A DNA stretch of 64,000 nt from Gammaproteobacteria bacterium (GCA_016191285.1 JACPPA010000012.1:186001-250000); one strand, 5' to 3'. Positions 44,507-53,754 are shown, numbered from the stretch's first letter. Program-made: numbers and translations. Notes: generated by a model not told the origin, from the sequence alone.

Positions 44507-45748
44507 ATGACAACTGACCGTATCCGCCTGCCGCTTAGCGCGCTAACCCTTTCCGCCATTGTCGTTAGCGCGGTAACTACGGTTCAAGCCGGAGACGAAG
44601 AACTCGTCGACCGCCGTTCGCCGTTGGTCATCGATTTTCTGGATGGCGCGTACTTGCCTGGCGCGGGAGGCGTCGTGGTCAGCGGCGACCATGGTCTCTT
44701 GGGGTTGCTCAAGGTCACCGATAAAAGCGCCGAATTAACGCGCTATCCGGGTATTCCGAATGAAGATTTCACGGCGCTAGAAAAATGGTCCGACACCGAA
44801 GTGCTACTCGGCACCTCCTCTGGCAAGCTCTATCTATTCGACGGCAGTAAAGCGACCGAAGTAGCGAACCTCTCCGAACACAATGAGCCCGTGCTGGATA
44901 TCGCCGTGGCCAAGGGTAAAGGCTGGGCCGTGGGCGGTCGCGGAATGCTCGCCACTTCCAGCGATGGCAAAACCTGGACCAATGTCACGATCGCCGAAGT
45001 AACGCAGCCGCAGATGAGTTTCCCGGGAACCGCGGCTGGAGAATGGTATTTCGGTGCGAGCAATATAAATCTCGACACCGTGCAGTTCACTGGCACCGTC
45101 AACGGTCAACCCGCGGTCAAGGACACTGACTACACGCTATTCCCGGATGAGGGGTTTGTTCAGTTCGCCAACAAATTCGATGAAAGCCCCGCGCCGTCCA
45201 TCGGTTTTAAATTCGCGCCAGGACCGGCGTTTCGAGCCGGCGACGTGTCGTGGAATGTGGCCCTGTTTGATGGGACTAATCTCACTATCGCCGGTGAATT
45301 CGGCATGATCTTGCAAAGCAGCGACGGCGGCCAATCGTGGATCCGCCGCGATACCATGCTGACGCCTAAGGAACCGGAACCGCCGTACTGGATCGCGGGC
45401 ACACAAAAAGGCTCGACCATCTTTCTCACCGGCGCGGCGGGGATTGTCCGCACCAGCACCGACGGCGGTGCGACCTGGGCGGCGCTGCCGTCGCCAAGCA
45501 ATGAAGGCTTGTTTGGCGTGAAAGTGCTCGCCTCCGGGCAACCCGCGGTGGCCGGCGCGGTGGGCTTAATCGGCATTTTCGATAACAACGCGTGGTCGCT
45601 AGCCGACCGTACCGAACTACAACTCTTGTCGTGGTTACGTACGCCAGTCGAAATGCCTGACGGTAGCCTGCTGATGCTGGGTGGCCGCGCCACGGCAATC
45701 GTCTACCGCGACGGCAAGTGGAGCCGCATTCCGGTAACGATCAAATAA
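44507..45748 (+). CDS. Secreted YCF48/BNR-repeat protein
   Basis: From the ATG at 44507 the protein has 413 residues and a signal peptide (LPLSALTLSAIVVSAVTTVQA). Asp-box/BNR motifs recur: TSSDGKTWTNV, SSDGGQSWIRRD, STDGGATWAALP, as in YCF48-like beta propellers. Such genes are common next to RND/DUF1302/DUF1329 genes, which here lie divergently upstream, so it is likely an accessory factor of that envelope system. The track start 38 codons upstream has no ribosome-binding site. Confidence 0.82.
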   Translation: MTTDRIRLPLSALTLSAIVVSAVTTVQAGDEELVDRRSPLVIDFLDGAYLPGAGGVVVSGDHGLLGLLKVTDKSAELTRYPGIPNEDFTALEKWSDTEVLLGTSSGKLYLFDGSKATEVANLSEHNEPVLDIAVAKGKGWAVGGRGMLATSSDGKTWTNVTIAEVTQPQMSFPGTAAGEWYFGASNINLDTVQFTGTVNGQPAVKDTDYTLFPDEGFVQFANKFDESPAPSIGFKFAPGPAFRAGDVSWNVALFDGTNLTIAGEFGMILQSSDGGQSWIRRDTMLTPKEPEPPYWIAGTQKGSTIFLTGAAGIVRTSTDGGATWAALPSPSNEGLFGVKVLASGQPAVAGAVGLIGIFDNNAWSLADRTELQLLSWLRTPVEMPDGSLLMLGGRATAIVYRDGKWSRIPVTIK

Positions 45749-45749
45749 C

Positions 45750-45917
45750 ACTAGCGTGCTGTCCCACAAGAACTTGCGTAAATCGACTCGGTATTATTGT
45801 AGGAGCGGCTTTAGCCGCGAATGGGCCTTGATAAGAATTCGAAGTTCAAGGCTGCTCCCGCCAAACGCGGCAGAGGCGCGCGAATTATCAAGGTTCCTCG
45901 TGGGACCGCGCACTAGT
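45750..45917. mobile_element. MITE-like element enclosing a REP unit, copy 1
   Basis: ACTAGCGTGCTGTCCCAC (45750-45767) and GTGGGACCGCGCACTAGT (45900-45917) are imperfect inverted ends (three mismatches in 18), both bounded by CTAG. Inside is a REP-like hairpin (about 45799-45862). A second copy is at 50799-50970. There is no coding capacity, as in a MITE moved in trans. Confidence 0.65.
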
Positions 45918-45948
45918 TCAGCTCGGTATTTGAAGGCGCCGCCTTCGT

Positions 45949-46560
45949 TTAAGCGTGCTGCACCTCACGGTGCCGAAAGCAATCGACCAGATGATCGTTG
46001 ATCATCCCGGTTGCTTGCATGTGCGCATAGACGACGGTGGAACCTAAAAATTTAAACCCACGCTGTTTGAGATCCTTGGCCAACGCATCGGAGATCGATG
46101 AGGTTGCGGGTACGTCCTGCAAGGCGCGTGGCCGATTAATAATCGGCGTGCCGTCGACGAAACCCCAACAATAGGTATCGAAGCTGCCATAAGCTTCTTG
46201 GATGGCGATAAAGCAGCGTGCATTACCGATCGCGGCGTTGATCTTCGCGCGGTTGCGAATAATGCCGGCATTCGCCAGCAACTGCTCGACCTTGCGCTCA
46301 TTAAAGCGCGCGATCTTCTGCACATCGAACGCCGCAAACGCCGCACGATAGGCTTCGCGTTTGCGAAGCACCGTGTACCAGCTCAAGCCTGCTTGCGCTG
46401 CTTCTAAAGTTAGAAACTCAAACAACACCCGGTCATCATGCACAGGGACTCCCCACTCAGCGTCGTGGTAGGCGATCATCTCGGACTTATCGCCGACCCA
46501 CGTACACCGAGATCGCGTTCGCGGTGCGGCCGGTTTTGACACCGAAGAATTCGTGCTCAT
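45949..46560 (-). CDS. tag: DNA-3-methyladenine glycosylase I
   Basis: Removes 3-methyladenine from alkylated DNA in base-excision repair. From MSTNSSVSKP (start 46560) it has 203 residues. Marks are RCTWV..YHDAEWGVPVHDDRVLFEFLTLEAAQAGLSW and the zinc-snap residues Cys19 and His32 near the N terminus with His and Cys in NDHLVDCFRH near the C terminus. The 20-residue upstream extension in the track overlaps the end of the SDR gene. It lies 11 bases after that gene on the same strand. Confidence 0.94.
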   Translation of the reverse strand: MSTNSSVSKPAAPRTRSRCTWVGDKSEMIAYHDAEWGVPVHDDRVLFEFLTLEAAQAGLSWYTVLRKREAYRAAFAAFDVQKIARFNERKVEQLLANAGIIRNRAKINAAIGNARCFIAIQEAYGSFDTYCWGFVDGTPIINRPRALQDVPATSSISDALAKDLKQRGFKFLGSTVVYAHMQATGMINDHLVDCFRHREVQHA

Positions 46561-46570
46561 CTCATCGGAC

Positions 46571-47341
46571 TTAGCGCGGTGGCAACCGACTCGCCGCATC
46601 GAGCCGGATGCACTCGCCATTCAGGTACGAATTCTCAATGATTTGAGTCGCCAATTTGGCGTATTCGCTCGGCAGGCCGAAGCGTTTGGGATATTCGAGT
46701 TGCGCCTCGATCCCCGCGCGAATTTTGTCGGAGAGGCCTTTGACCATCGGCGTTTCAAACAAGCCCGGCGCAATGGTCATGCATCGGATCCCGTCGCGCG
46801 CCAAATCACGTGCGATCGGCAATGCCATGCTGACCACGCCGCCCTTGCTCGCGGCGTACGCCGCCTGTCCCATCTGGCCGTCATAGGCCGCGATCGATGC
46901 GGTATTAATGATCACACCGCGTTCGCCGCTCGGCCCCTCGGGCGCGTTCTTGCCCATTTCGACCGCGGCTAGGCGCAATACATTAAACGAACCGATGAGA
47001 TTGATGTTGACGATTTTCGTGAATTGCTCGAGCGGGAAGGGCTCCCCGCGACTGACGGTTTTCACCGCACCCCCGACGCCAGCGCAATTGATGCAAATAT
47101 GGATCGCACCTAATTTCGCCATGACTTGACTAACGGCGGTCTTTACGTCGTCCTCGCTCGTTACATTGACTCGGCAATACAGCGCATTGGGCCCGAGTTT
47201 GGACGCCGTCTGCTGACCAAGCTCGTCATTCAAATCAAAGATGGCGACGACGGCGCCCGCTCCCGCCAAGGCTTCCGCGGTCGCTTGCCCGAGCCCGGAC
47301 GCGCCACCCGTCACCACCGCCACTTTGTTTGCTATTTGCAT
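46571..47341 (-). CDS. SDR dehydrogenase, 3-hydroxyacyl-CoA dehydrogenase type II-like
   Basis: 256 residues resembling the 17beta-HSD10 / 2-methyl-3-hydroxybutyryl-CoA dehydrogenase group: TGGASGLGQATAEAL, FDLNDELGQ (Asp for NAD), NCAGVGGAVKTVSR, GVIINTASIAAYDGQMGQAAYAASKGG, IAPGLFETPM. It would oxidise a 3-hydroxyacyl-CoA in beta-oxidation, just before the thiolase step encoded upstream. AGAGGAG precedes the ATG. Confidence 0.92.
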   Translation of the reverse strand: MQIANKVAVVTGGASGLGQATAEALAGAGAVVAIFDLNDELGQQTASKLGPNALYCRVNVTSEDDVKTAVSQVMAKLGAIHICINCAGVGGAVKTVSRGEPFPLEQFTKIVNINLIGSFNVLRLAAVEMGKNAPEGPSGERGVIINTASIAAYDGQMGQAAYAASKGGVVSMALPIARDLARDGIRCMTIAPGLFETPMVKGLSDKIRAGIEAQLEYPKRFGLPSEYAKLATQIIENSYLNGECIRLDAASRLPPR

Positions 47342-47397
47342 CGCCGCTCACTCCTCTGGGACTACCCGCATTGCACTTGTTTAGATCAATTCACGAA

Positions 47398-47456
47398 GTG
47401 GGAGCCGCTTTGAGCTTCGAATCTTGAAGCCCATTCGCGGCTAAAGCCGCTCCCAC
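47398..47456. repeat. REP-like palindrome
   Basis: GTGGGAGCCGCTTTGAGCTTCGAATC..ATTCGCGGCTAAAGCCGCTCCCAC, between the SDR and thiolase genes and next to a multi-hairpin element. Confidence 0.82.
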
Positions 47457-47465
47457 AATAGCCAA

Positions 47466-47623
47466 GGAAGCTCTGCAAAAGGCAGAGCGTACTCTGACAA
47501 AATCGCCCGGAGCGATTTTGAACGCACCTCGTGTGCCCCGCTAGGGCGAGCCTCAGGCTGAGGCGGGTAACAGTCCAGAGCCTGTCCTGACGAAAGTCAG
47601 GAATGGACTTATTCAGAGTTTCC
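47466..47623. repeat. Multi-hairpin intergenic element
   Basis: An outer stem GGAAGCTCTG/CAGAGTTTCC (one G-T pair) encloses several inner hairpins: GCTCTGC-AAAAG-GCAGAGC, CAAAATCGC-CCGGA-GCGATTTTG, GCCTCAG-G-CTGAGGC and TCCTGAC-GAAAG-TCAGGA. It starts 5 bases from the thiolase stop. It could be an RNA structure, a terminator region, or a non-autonomous repeat. Confidence 0.6.
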
Positions 47624-47627
47624 CTAG

Positions 47628-48809
47628 CTAGACGAGCTCTACCGCGACTGCCGTTGCTTCACCGCCACCAATACATAGGCTTGCGATGCCGCGTCGTTTA
47701 CCGAGATCGCGCAGCGCGTGAATCAGGGTCACGATAATGCGCGCACCCGACGCACCGATGGGGTGTCCAAGCGCGCACGCGCCGCCTCGGATATTAACCT
47801 TGCCATGCGCCAGATCGAGTTCGCGCATGGCAGCCATCGCGACCACGGCAAACGCTTCGTTGATCTCGTAGAGGTCAACGTCCTTGTCGGTCCAACTTAA
47901 TTTCTGCATCAACTTTTTGATCGCATACACCGGCGCCGTGGTGAACCAACCCGGTTCTTGGGCGTGCGTGCTATGCGCCAAGATTTTCGCGATAGGAATG
48001 AGCTCTTGGTTCGCCGCCAGGGCGCCTGAGGTCAGCACCAACGCCGCCGCACCGTCAGAGATCGAACTCGAGTTGGCGGCCGTCACGGTACCGTCTTTGG
48101 CAAAGGCCGGCCGGAGTTGCGGGATTTTGTCCATCTTCGCCTTGCCGGGCTGTTCATCTGTGTCGACCAATTTGCGCTCTTTGCCGTTCACCACCTCAAC
48201 CGGTGTGATCTCCGCTTTAAACGCGCCGCTCACGATCGCTTGTTGCGCGCGAGTAAGCGACGCGATCGCGTAGGCATCCTGTTCCTCACGCGTGAATTGA
48301 TATTTCCGCGCGCAATCCTCGGCGAACGAGCCCATTAGGCGCCCCTTCTCATAGGCGTCCTCAAGGCCATCGAGAAACATGTGGTCAAGTATTTCGCCGT
48401 GCCCCAACCGCATTCCCGCACGCACTTTCGGCAGAAGGTAGGGCGAGTTGGTCATGCTCTCCATGCCGCCCGCGACCACGATAGTGGACGAACCGGCCAT
48501 GATCGCATCGTAGCCAAACATTACCGCGCGCATCCCCGAGCCACACATCTTATTGACGGTGGTGCACCCGACACTGCGCGGGATCCCCGCGCCAATCGAT
48601 GCCTGGCGCGCGGGTGCTTGTCCCAAGCCGGCGGGCAGCACACAGCCCATGATGGTTTCATCGACCTGTTGTGGATCGACTTTGGCGCGCGTGTAGGCCG
48701 CCCTGATCGCCGCGGCGCCGAGTTCGGGTGCGCTAGCGCCCGCGAGTTCGCCCTGCAATCCGCCCATCGGCGTGCGCGCCGCGCCCGCAATCATTACCGT
48801 GTTCTGCAT
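47628..48809 (-). CDS. Acetyl-CoA C-acyltransferase (thiolase)
   Basis: 393 residues, degradative/biosynthetic thiolase fold. The nucleophilic cysteine is in VNKMCGSGMRAV, the histidine in GGACALGHPIGASGARI and the second cysteine in LCIGGGEATAV, where the usual CIGGGMG reads CIGGGEA. It cleaves 3-ketoacyl-CoA or condenses acetyl-CoA. With the downstream SDR it gives the last two steps of a beta-oxidation round. Confidence 0.95.
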   Translation of the reverse strand: MQNTVMIAGAARTPMGGLQGELAGASAPELGAAAIRAAYTRAKVDPQQVDETIMGCVLPAGLGQAPARQASIGAGIPRSVGCTTVNKMCGSGMRAVMFGYDAIMAGSSTIVVAGGMESMTNSPYLLPKVRAGMRLGHGEILDHMFLDGLEDAYEKGRLMGSFAEDCARKYQFTREEQDAYAIASLTRAQQAIVSGAFKAEITPVEVVNGKERKLVDTDEQPGKAKMDKIPQLRPAFAKDGTVTAANSSSISDGAAALVLTSGALAANQELIPIAKILAHSTHAQEPGWFTTAPVYAIKKLMQKLSWTDKDVDLYEINEAFAVVAMAAMRELDLAHGKVNIRGGACALGHPIGASGARIIVTLIHALRDLGKRRGIASLCIGGGEATAVAVELV

Positions 48810-48901
48810 GACACTGTTCCCAAGAAGAAAGTCGGTAGAAGTTTACTCCAGGCGCACCCGGCATGGCACGCATTTGTCGCGCGCGAAACAGTGCGTTACA
48901 G

Positions 48902-50098
48902 CTATGTACCGGAAGCTTGCGCAACAATTTCGGCTGCAATGGGTAGCGCCGAAGTCGCCGCCGGCGACGGCGCATTGAGTACATAGGTGGCGCGCGCGGT
49001 TCGCCGCAAAATGAAATCGTGCAACAGCCCGCCATCGCGACCGACCGCTTGCGCACGCACGCCACTGGGATGCGGAAGCAAGTCGGATAATTCGATTCCG
49101 GAACAATATTTATGCACCAGGCGTAAGTAGAACCGACGGCTGATCGCCGCGGCCAACTCCTGCACACCAGCCGCGGGGAAGCGTGCCAATAAGCGCCAGA
49201 GCCCGGGAAATTTGATCATCTCGTAACTGTCGCGCGCATTGAAGCTGAGCTTGCCATAGCGTTCGCATGCGAACGCCAACATGGCGCTCGGACCGACTGA
49301 GATCCCGCCATCGATGAGCCGCGTCAGATGTACTCCTAAAAATGGCAAACGTGGATCCGGGACCGGATAAATGTGGTGATTCACCAATCCGCTCCGCGCG
49401 GCCGGCAGGCGGTAGTAGTCCCCACGAAAGGGGATCAACGCAAAATCAAATCTAAGGCCCGCACGACGCGCAAGCCGATCGCCTAACACACCGGCGCACA
49501 CAATCGCATAACGCGCCGTGCGCGCTTCGGCGTTGGTCGTAGCGACTACTTCGGAAGCACTTTCACGCAGCGCCAGGACTTCGGTATTCAGACGCAATTC
49601 AACACCGGCTTTTAGCAAGCACACCCGCAAGGCGTGGCAGACCGCGCCGTAGTCAACCATCCCCGATTCCGGAACAAGCAAGGCCGCCTCGCCGCGGATG
49701 GAAGGTTCACGTTCGGCCAACTCACCCGCTGCCAACCACTGACACGGTGCACCGTTCGCCGCCGCGCGTAATGCCAAGGCGCGGAGTCGCTCAGTTTCAT
49801 CGCCTGAGGTCGCGACAATGAGCTTGCCGCATTGCTGATAAGGAACGCTGTGCGCTTGGCAAAACTCGATCGTCTGCTTAAGCCCCGCGCGACACAGCCG
49901 CGCCTTGAGACTGCCGGGTTCGTAATAGACGCCAGCATGGATTACGCCGCTGTTGCGGCCAGACTGATGTAGGGCAATCTGCGGCTCCTTTTCCAACAAG
50001 GTGATTCGCGCGGCCGGCTGCCGCCGCACGAGCTGGTACGCAGTGGCCAGACCAACAATGCCCCCGCCAACGATAAGAAAATCCGATTGCGCGCTCAA
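48902..50098 (-). CDS. lhgO: L-2-hydroxyglutarate oxidase
   Basis: 398 residues, FAD-dependent DAO-fold enzyme oxidising L-2-hydroxyglutarate to 2-oxoglutarate. It has [17 protein letters not shown] (dinucleotide loop) and the diagnostic [24 protein letters not shown], later PFRGDYYRL and [16 protein letters not shown]. It starts at TTG 50098 with GAGGCGAG close upstream. It is 92 bases before the thiolase gene on the same strand and divergent from cysC. Confidence 0.93.
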   Translation of the reverse strand: MSAQSDFLIVGGGIVGLATAYQLVRRQPAARITLLEKEPQIALHQSGRNSGVIHAGVYYEPGSLKARLCRAGLKQTIEFCQAHSVPYQQCGKLIVATSGDETERLRALALRAAANGAPCQWLAAGELAEREPSIRGEAALLVPESGMVDYGAVCHALRVCLLKAGVELRLNTEVLALRESASEVVATTNAEARTARYAIVCAGVLGDRLARRAGLRFDFALIPFRGDYYRLPAARSGLVNHHIYPVPDPRLPFLGVHLTRLIDGGISVGPSAMLAFACERYGKLSFNARDSYEMIKFPGLWRLLARFPAAGVQELAAAISRRFYLRLVHKYCSGIELSDLLPHPSGVRAQAVGRDGGLLHDFILRRTARATYVLNAPSPAATSALPIAAEIVAQASGT

Positions 50099-50187
50099 AA
50101 CTCGCCTCGTCTAAAGCGGATATCGAGCCAATTATTGCTAGAATCCGCAGCCTAAATTTATTTTCTATGATGAGAGGCCGAAGCCCC

Positions 50188-50802
50188 ATGGCAAACAGCG
50201 GAGCGACCAATATTACCTGGCATGAACAAATGGTGGGGCGCCCCGCGCGCGAAGCCCTAAAAGGACATAAGGGCGCGGTGCTCTGGTTTACCGGCTTAAG
50301 CGGCGCAGGCAAAAGCACGATTGCCAACGCCGTTGATTACAAATTAAACCACCGCGGAATTCATACCTATTTACTCGATGGCGACAACGTCCGCCACGGC
50401 TTGAACAAGAATGTCGGGTTTTCGGCGGCAGATCGCGCCGAGAACATCCGCCGCATTGGCGAGGTCGCAAAATTGATGGCCGAAGCGGGTCTCGTCGTAT
50501 CGACCGCGTTTATTTCGCCGTACTCGGTCGACCGCGACAATGTCCGCGCCTTGCTGGCACCGGGTGAATTCATCGAAATCTACGTCAACGCCTCGCTCGC
50601 CACCTGCGAAGGCCGCGATCCCAAAGGGCTGTATAAAAAAGCGCGCGCGGGCGAGATCAAAGGCTTTACCGGCATCGACGATCCGTATGAAGCACCAGCG
50701 CACCCGGAACTGATGTTGGATTCGGACGGCAAAGGCATCGAAGCATTGGCGGATGAAGTCATTGCTTACCTGGCCACGCACGGCATCGTGGGTAACGTCT
50801 AG
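50188..50802 (+). CDS. cysC: Adenylylsulfate kinase
   Basis: Phosphorylates APS to PAPS. The ~204-residue protein has the P-loop [50 protein letters not shown] and [41 protein letters not shown], all standard. I start at [15 protein letters not shown]; an ATG at 50167 is also possible. No cysD/N is adjacent. Its stop codon TAG lies within the left end of a MITE-like element. Confidence 0.95.
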   Translation: MANSGATNITWHEQMVGRPAREALKGHKGAVLWFTGLSGAGKSTIANAVDYKLNHRGIHTYLLDGDNVRHGLNKNVGFSAADRAENIRRIGEVAKLMAEAGLVVSTAFISPYSVDRDNVRALLAPGEFIEIYVNASLATCEGRDPKGLYKKARAGEIKGFTGIDDPYEAPAHPELMLDSDGKGIEALADEVIAYLATHGIVGNV

Positions 50803-50970
50803 TGTGCTGTCCCGCGTCGAATCTCCCTTATTCGCGTGCTACTGGCGGCGCTTTGTTGGAGCCGCTTTGAGCTTCGCATCTTTACTGAAAAAGACCCCTT
50901 CGCGGCTAAAGCCGCTCCCACAATAGAATCGCGTCGATTTATTAAAGTCTATCGTGGGACACCACAATAG
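50799..50970. mobile_element. MITE-like element enclosing a REP unit, copy 2
   Basis: CTAGTGTGCTGTCCCGC (50799-50815) and GTGGGACACCACAATAG (50954-50970) are inverted ends with three mismatches in 17, the same ends as the copy at 45750-45917. A REP-like hairpin (about 50856-50922) is inside. The left end supplies the cysC stop codon. Confidence 0.65.
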
Positions 50971-51015
50971 CACCAAGCTAAATCAAGCGTTCGTAGGCAC
51001 CAACTTTGTGAGACG

Positions 51016-51061
51016 GTAGTTGGGTGCGTACGTAGGAGGAGCAGCGTGCGTACCCGACTAC
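51016..51061. terminator. Hairpin between convergent cysC and FAD oxidase genes
   Basis: GTAGTTGGGTGCGTACG and CGTGCGTACCCGACTAC pair over 17 bases with three G-T or mismatched positions around a 12-base loop. Possible bidirectional terminator. Confidence 0.45.
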
Positions 51062-51091
51062 CGGCTTCATGCCGATCCTAGTTACGAGCGC

Positions 51092-52504
51092 TTACAGCAC
51101 CTTGCCCGGATTCATGAGGCCTTTGGGATCCAAGGTCTGTTTAATTTGGCGCATCAGCATTAACGCGACAGGCGATTTGGTCGCGGCTAATAAATCGCGT
51201 TTCAATTGACCGACGCCGTGCTCGGCGCTAAAGCTGCCGTTAAGCTCAGCCGCCTGAGTGTGGACGAGCATGGATATCCGCTCGGCATTACGTGCCCTAA
51301 ATGCCAGCGCATCCACGGTAGCGGGTGCCAGGATATTAAAGTGCAAATTACCATCACCGAGGTGCCCGTATAGAGAGAAACGCACTGCGGGAAATTCGGC
51401 CAGCACTGCGCGCGACGCGCGATCGACAAGCTCGGCCACGCCGGCGATCGCTACGGAGACATCATGTTTTATGGAGCCACCGGCGGCGCGCTCGGCGGCT
51501 GGAATTTTCTCGCGCAAGCGCCACAGGTCAGCGCGCTGCGCTAGCGTCTCGGTGAGCACTGCGTCAAGGACTAGCTGCTCGCGCTCGGCGACTTCGAACA
51601 ACTTCAAAAGTCCCCTTCTAAGATCGCTAGACTCACCACTAACGCTGACTTCGAGCAGGACGTGGTGCGCATAAACCTGTGCAAACGGACATCGCGTCTC
51701 CGGCACTTGGGTTAAGACCAGTTCGAGTGCAGCCAGTGAGAGGTATTCGAAAGACGTGACGCAATCATTTAGCAAACGTCGCGCGAGACCGAGTAGCGCG
51801 CACGCAGCCGACAAATCAACGGCCGCTAACCACGCGGTTTCGCGCTGTGTCGACGCCGGGTAAAGTTTCAAAACAGCCGCGGTTATGACACCAAGCGTAC
51901 CCTCGGCGCCGAGGAATAATTGCTTTATGTCGTAGCCCGTATTGTCTTTGCGCAGCGCCGTCAGACCGTCCCAAATTTCGCCATTCGGCAACACCACCTC
52001 CAGACCAAGCACCAGATCGCGCGCCATGCCATACCGCAATACCGCCAAACCACCGGCGTTGGTCGAGAGATTGCCGCCGATTTGGCAACTCGCTTCCGAT
52101 CCCATGCTTAACGGGAACAGTAGTTGGTGCCGCGCTGCCGCTTGTTGAACGTCGGCAAGCGTTAGCCCAGCTTCGGCGGTGAGCGTGAACGACGACGGAT
52201 CGATCTCGCGGATCCGATTCAAGCGCGACAATGCAATTATCATTGCCACGCCAGAAGCGTCCGGCGTCGCCCCACCGCAATACCCCGTATTCCCGCCTTG
52301 CGGCACCATGGGGATCTCGCGCGTGTAGCAAAAGCGCATGAGTTCACTGACCGCGGCAGTCGTTTCGGGCAGCGCAACCGCCAACGCGCGGCCGTGAAAC
52401 AACGCGCGTTCATCGACGAGGTAGGGGGCGATTAGTTCGGGGGTAGTTAGAAAGGTCGTCGGCGGACAGCAGCGCCTAAGTTCGACAAGGATCTCCGCAC
52501 TCAA
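51092..52504 (-). CDS. FAD-linked 2-hydroxyacid oxidase/dehydrogenase (GlcD / D-2-HG type)
   Basis: From a TTG at 52504 the protein has 470 residues, the family norm; the track's 74-residue extension overlaps the upstream gene in another frame. It has the PCMH FAD domain VPQGGNTGYCGGATPDASG, MGSEASCQIGGNLSTNAGG, LFLGAEGTLGVITAAVLKL and the C-terminal oxidase motifs KHDVSVAI, YGHLGDGNLHFN, SAEHGVGQLKRD. It oxidises a D-2-hydroxyacid (lactate, glycolate or 2-hydroxyglutarate type). It begins two bases after the upstream stop, so the two genes are coupled. Confidence 0.9.
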   Translation of the reverse strand: MSAEILVELRRCCPPTTFLTTPELIAPYLVDERALFHGRALAVALPETTAAVSELMRFCYTREIPMVPQGGNTGYCGGATPDASGVAMIIALSRLNRIREIDPSSFTLTAEAGLTLADVQQAAARHQLLFPLSMGSEASCQIGGNLSTNAGGLAVLRYGMARDLVLGLEVVLPNGEIWDGLTALRKDNTGYDIKQLFLGAEGTLGVITAAVLKLYPASTQRETAWLAAVDLSAACALLGLARRLLNDCVTSFEYLSLAALELVLTQVPETRCPFAQVYAHHVLLEVSVSGESSDLRRGLLKLFEVAEREQLVLDAVLTETLAQRADLWRLREKIPAAERAAGGSIKHDVSVAIAGVAELVDRASRAVLAEFPAVRFSLYGHLGDGNLHFNILAPATVDALAFRARNAERISMLVHTQAAELNGSFSAEHGVGQLKRDLLAATKSPVALMLMRQIKQTLDPKGLMNPGKVL

Positions 52505-52505
52505 G

Positions 52506-53438
52506 TCACGCGACTCGGATGACCTTATTGGCTGCCGCGTATTGATCGCAGCGTGAAACAAAATTATTCGCGGTCTTGGGCATCGGCACGCGGGCAAACG
52601 CCACCCATTCGATAATTTTTTTGCCTTCTTGGACCAGTTCCATGCCGCGTGCATTGCAGCGCGCGGTCTCCTCCGTGCCATCTTCAAGCGGCTCAAAATT
52701 GAAAAGCTCATCACCCGCCGCGACAAACTCCGGCCACACTTCGAAAATCGCCGGATCGGTTTTCATCGTTTCGCTCTCTAACTTGGCGGCCCGCGAATAA
52801 GCCAGCACTCGCGTACTTAGTCCCGTGAAACTTGGTAAACGCCCAAAGGTTTCGACCAGCCTGCCGGCGATTTGATCAATGGCGCTCATCGACAGTGCAA
52901 CTTTGATATAGCGCGACTCGTAGAAATCCGCGATTGGCATGTAGAACGCCTTGAGCGGTTCGCCCCACAATTCGTCCAGGCCTTCTTCTCCGCTGTAATG
53001 CAATACTTGTTTACCTAGTTCGAAGGCTTCTAAAAAACAGGCCTCGCATTCGCGCAAGAGCTCGTTGTCGTACGCAATGACGATGCCGCGTTGCTTGAGT
53101 TCGAAAATAATATTAAAAATGTCGGAACCGCGATTTAACAAAGCGCCGGCCAGCATGGCCGCGTTGACGCGTTTGCGCTTGGGATCGGTTTGGCGGTTGT
53201 AAGCGCTACGCGCTTCAGCGAGTCTGTAGCCTGGCGTATTGATTCCGGGCTCGGTGTGATGGAAAACGCGTTTGGTGAGTTGATCGATTAATTCGCGGCG
53301 GGCTGCCTCTTCGTTTGGCGGAACGTCGTAATGGCGGATCCAATAGCCATCATAGTGAACAACACGTTTGCCATCGACCTCACGCAGCGCACCGTTGGCG
53401 ACGACGACCTCGGGTTCGACATGGACTTCACTCGTCAT
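52506..53438 (-). CDS. Conserved-looking hypothetical protein coupled to the FAD oxidase
   Basis: I do not recognise this protein. From MTSEVHVEPEVV (start 53438, with GAGAG upstream) it has 310 residues, no signal peptide and no membrane segment; it is mostly helical and rich in charged residues (AYNRQTDPKRKRVNAAMLAGALLNRGSDIFNIIFELKQRG). The next gene begins directly after its stop. The earlier start in the track is unsupported. Context suggests a partner of a hydroxyacid oxidase, but no function is claimed. Confidence 0.75.
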   Translation of the reverse strand: MTSEVHVEPEVVVANGALREVDGKRVVHYDGYWIRHYDVPPNEEAARRELIDQLTKRVFHHTEPGINTPGYRLAEARSAYNRQTDPKRKRVNAAMLAGALLNRGSDIFNIIFELKQRGIVIAYDNELLRECEACFLEAFELGKQVLHYSGEEGLDELWGEPLKAFYMPIADFYESRYIKVALSMSAIDQIAGRLVETFGRLPSFTGLSTRVLAYSRAAKLESETMKTDPAIFEVWPEFVAAGDELFNFEPLEDGTEETARCNARGMELVQEGKKIIEWVAFARVPMPKTANNFVSRCDQYAAANKVIRVA

Positions 53439-53754
53439 CGCTGCACTCTCGATTCGGCTTACGGCCATCACCATGGGATATGACTCCAAACTGGTAAGAC
53501 AATGCACACCTCGCCCCGCACTCAGGGCGTGCGGGGCGCAGATCATACAAACATCGCGACGTATTCAACATCGAAATTTTGCGCGCTCAAAAATTGACAA
53601 CATTAGCGGCCATTCGCATCGAATCTTGTGCTATAAGCAGCGCGATCGTCGAAAGGGATCGGGTGCCGGTGTATCTGTTTGATAATTCTGAATTCCGGGA
53701 GTGATATCGGCATTTCTTTCGGTCAACCGCCAAACTATTTATCGAGGGTACAAC

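Noticed and set aside
53594-53637. TTGACA and TATAAG considered as a promoter for the racemase gene
   Set aside because: They are 32 bases apart, far from the 16-18 expected.
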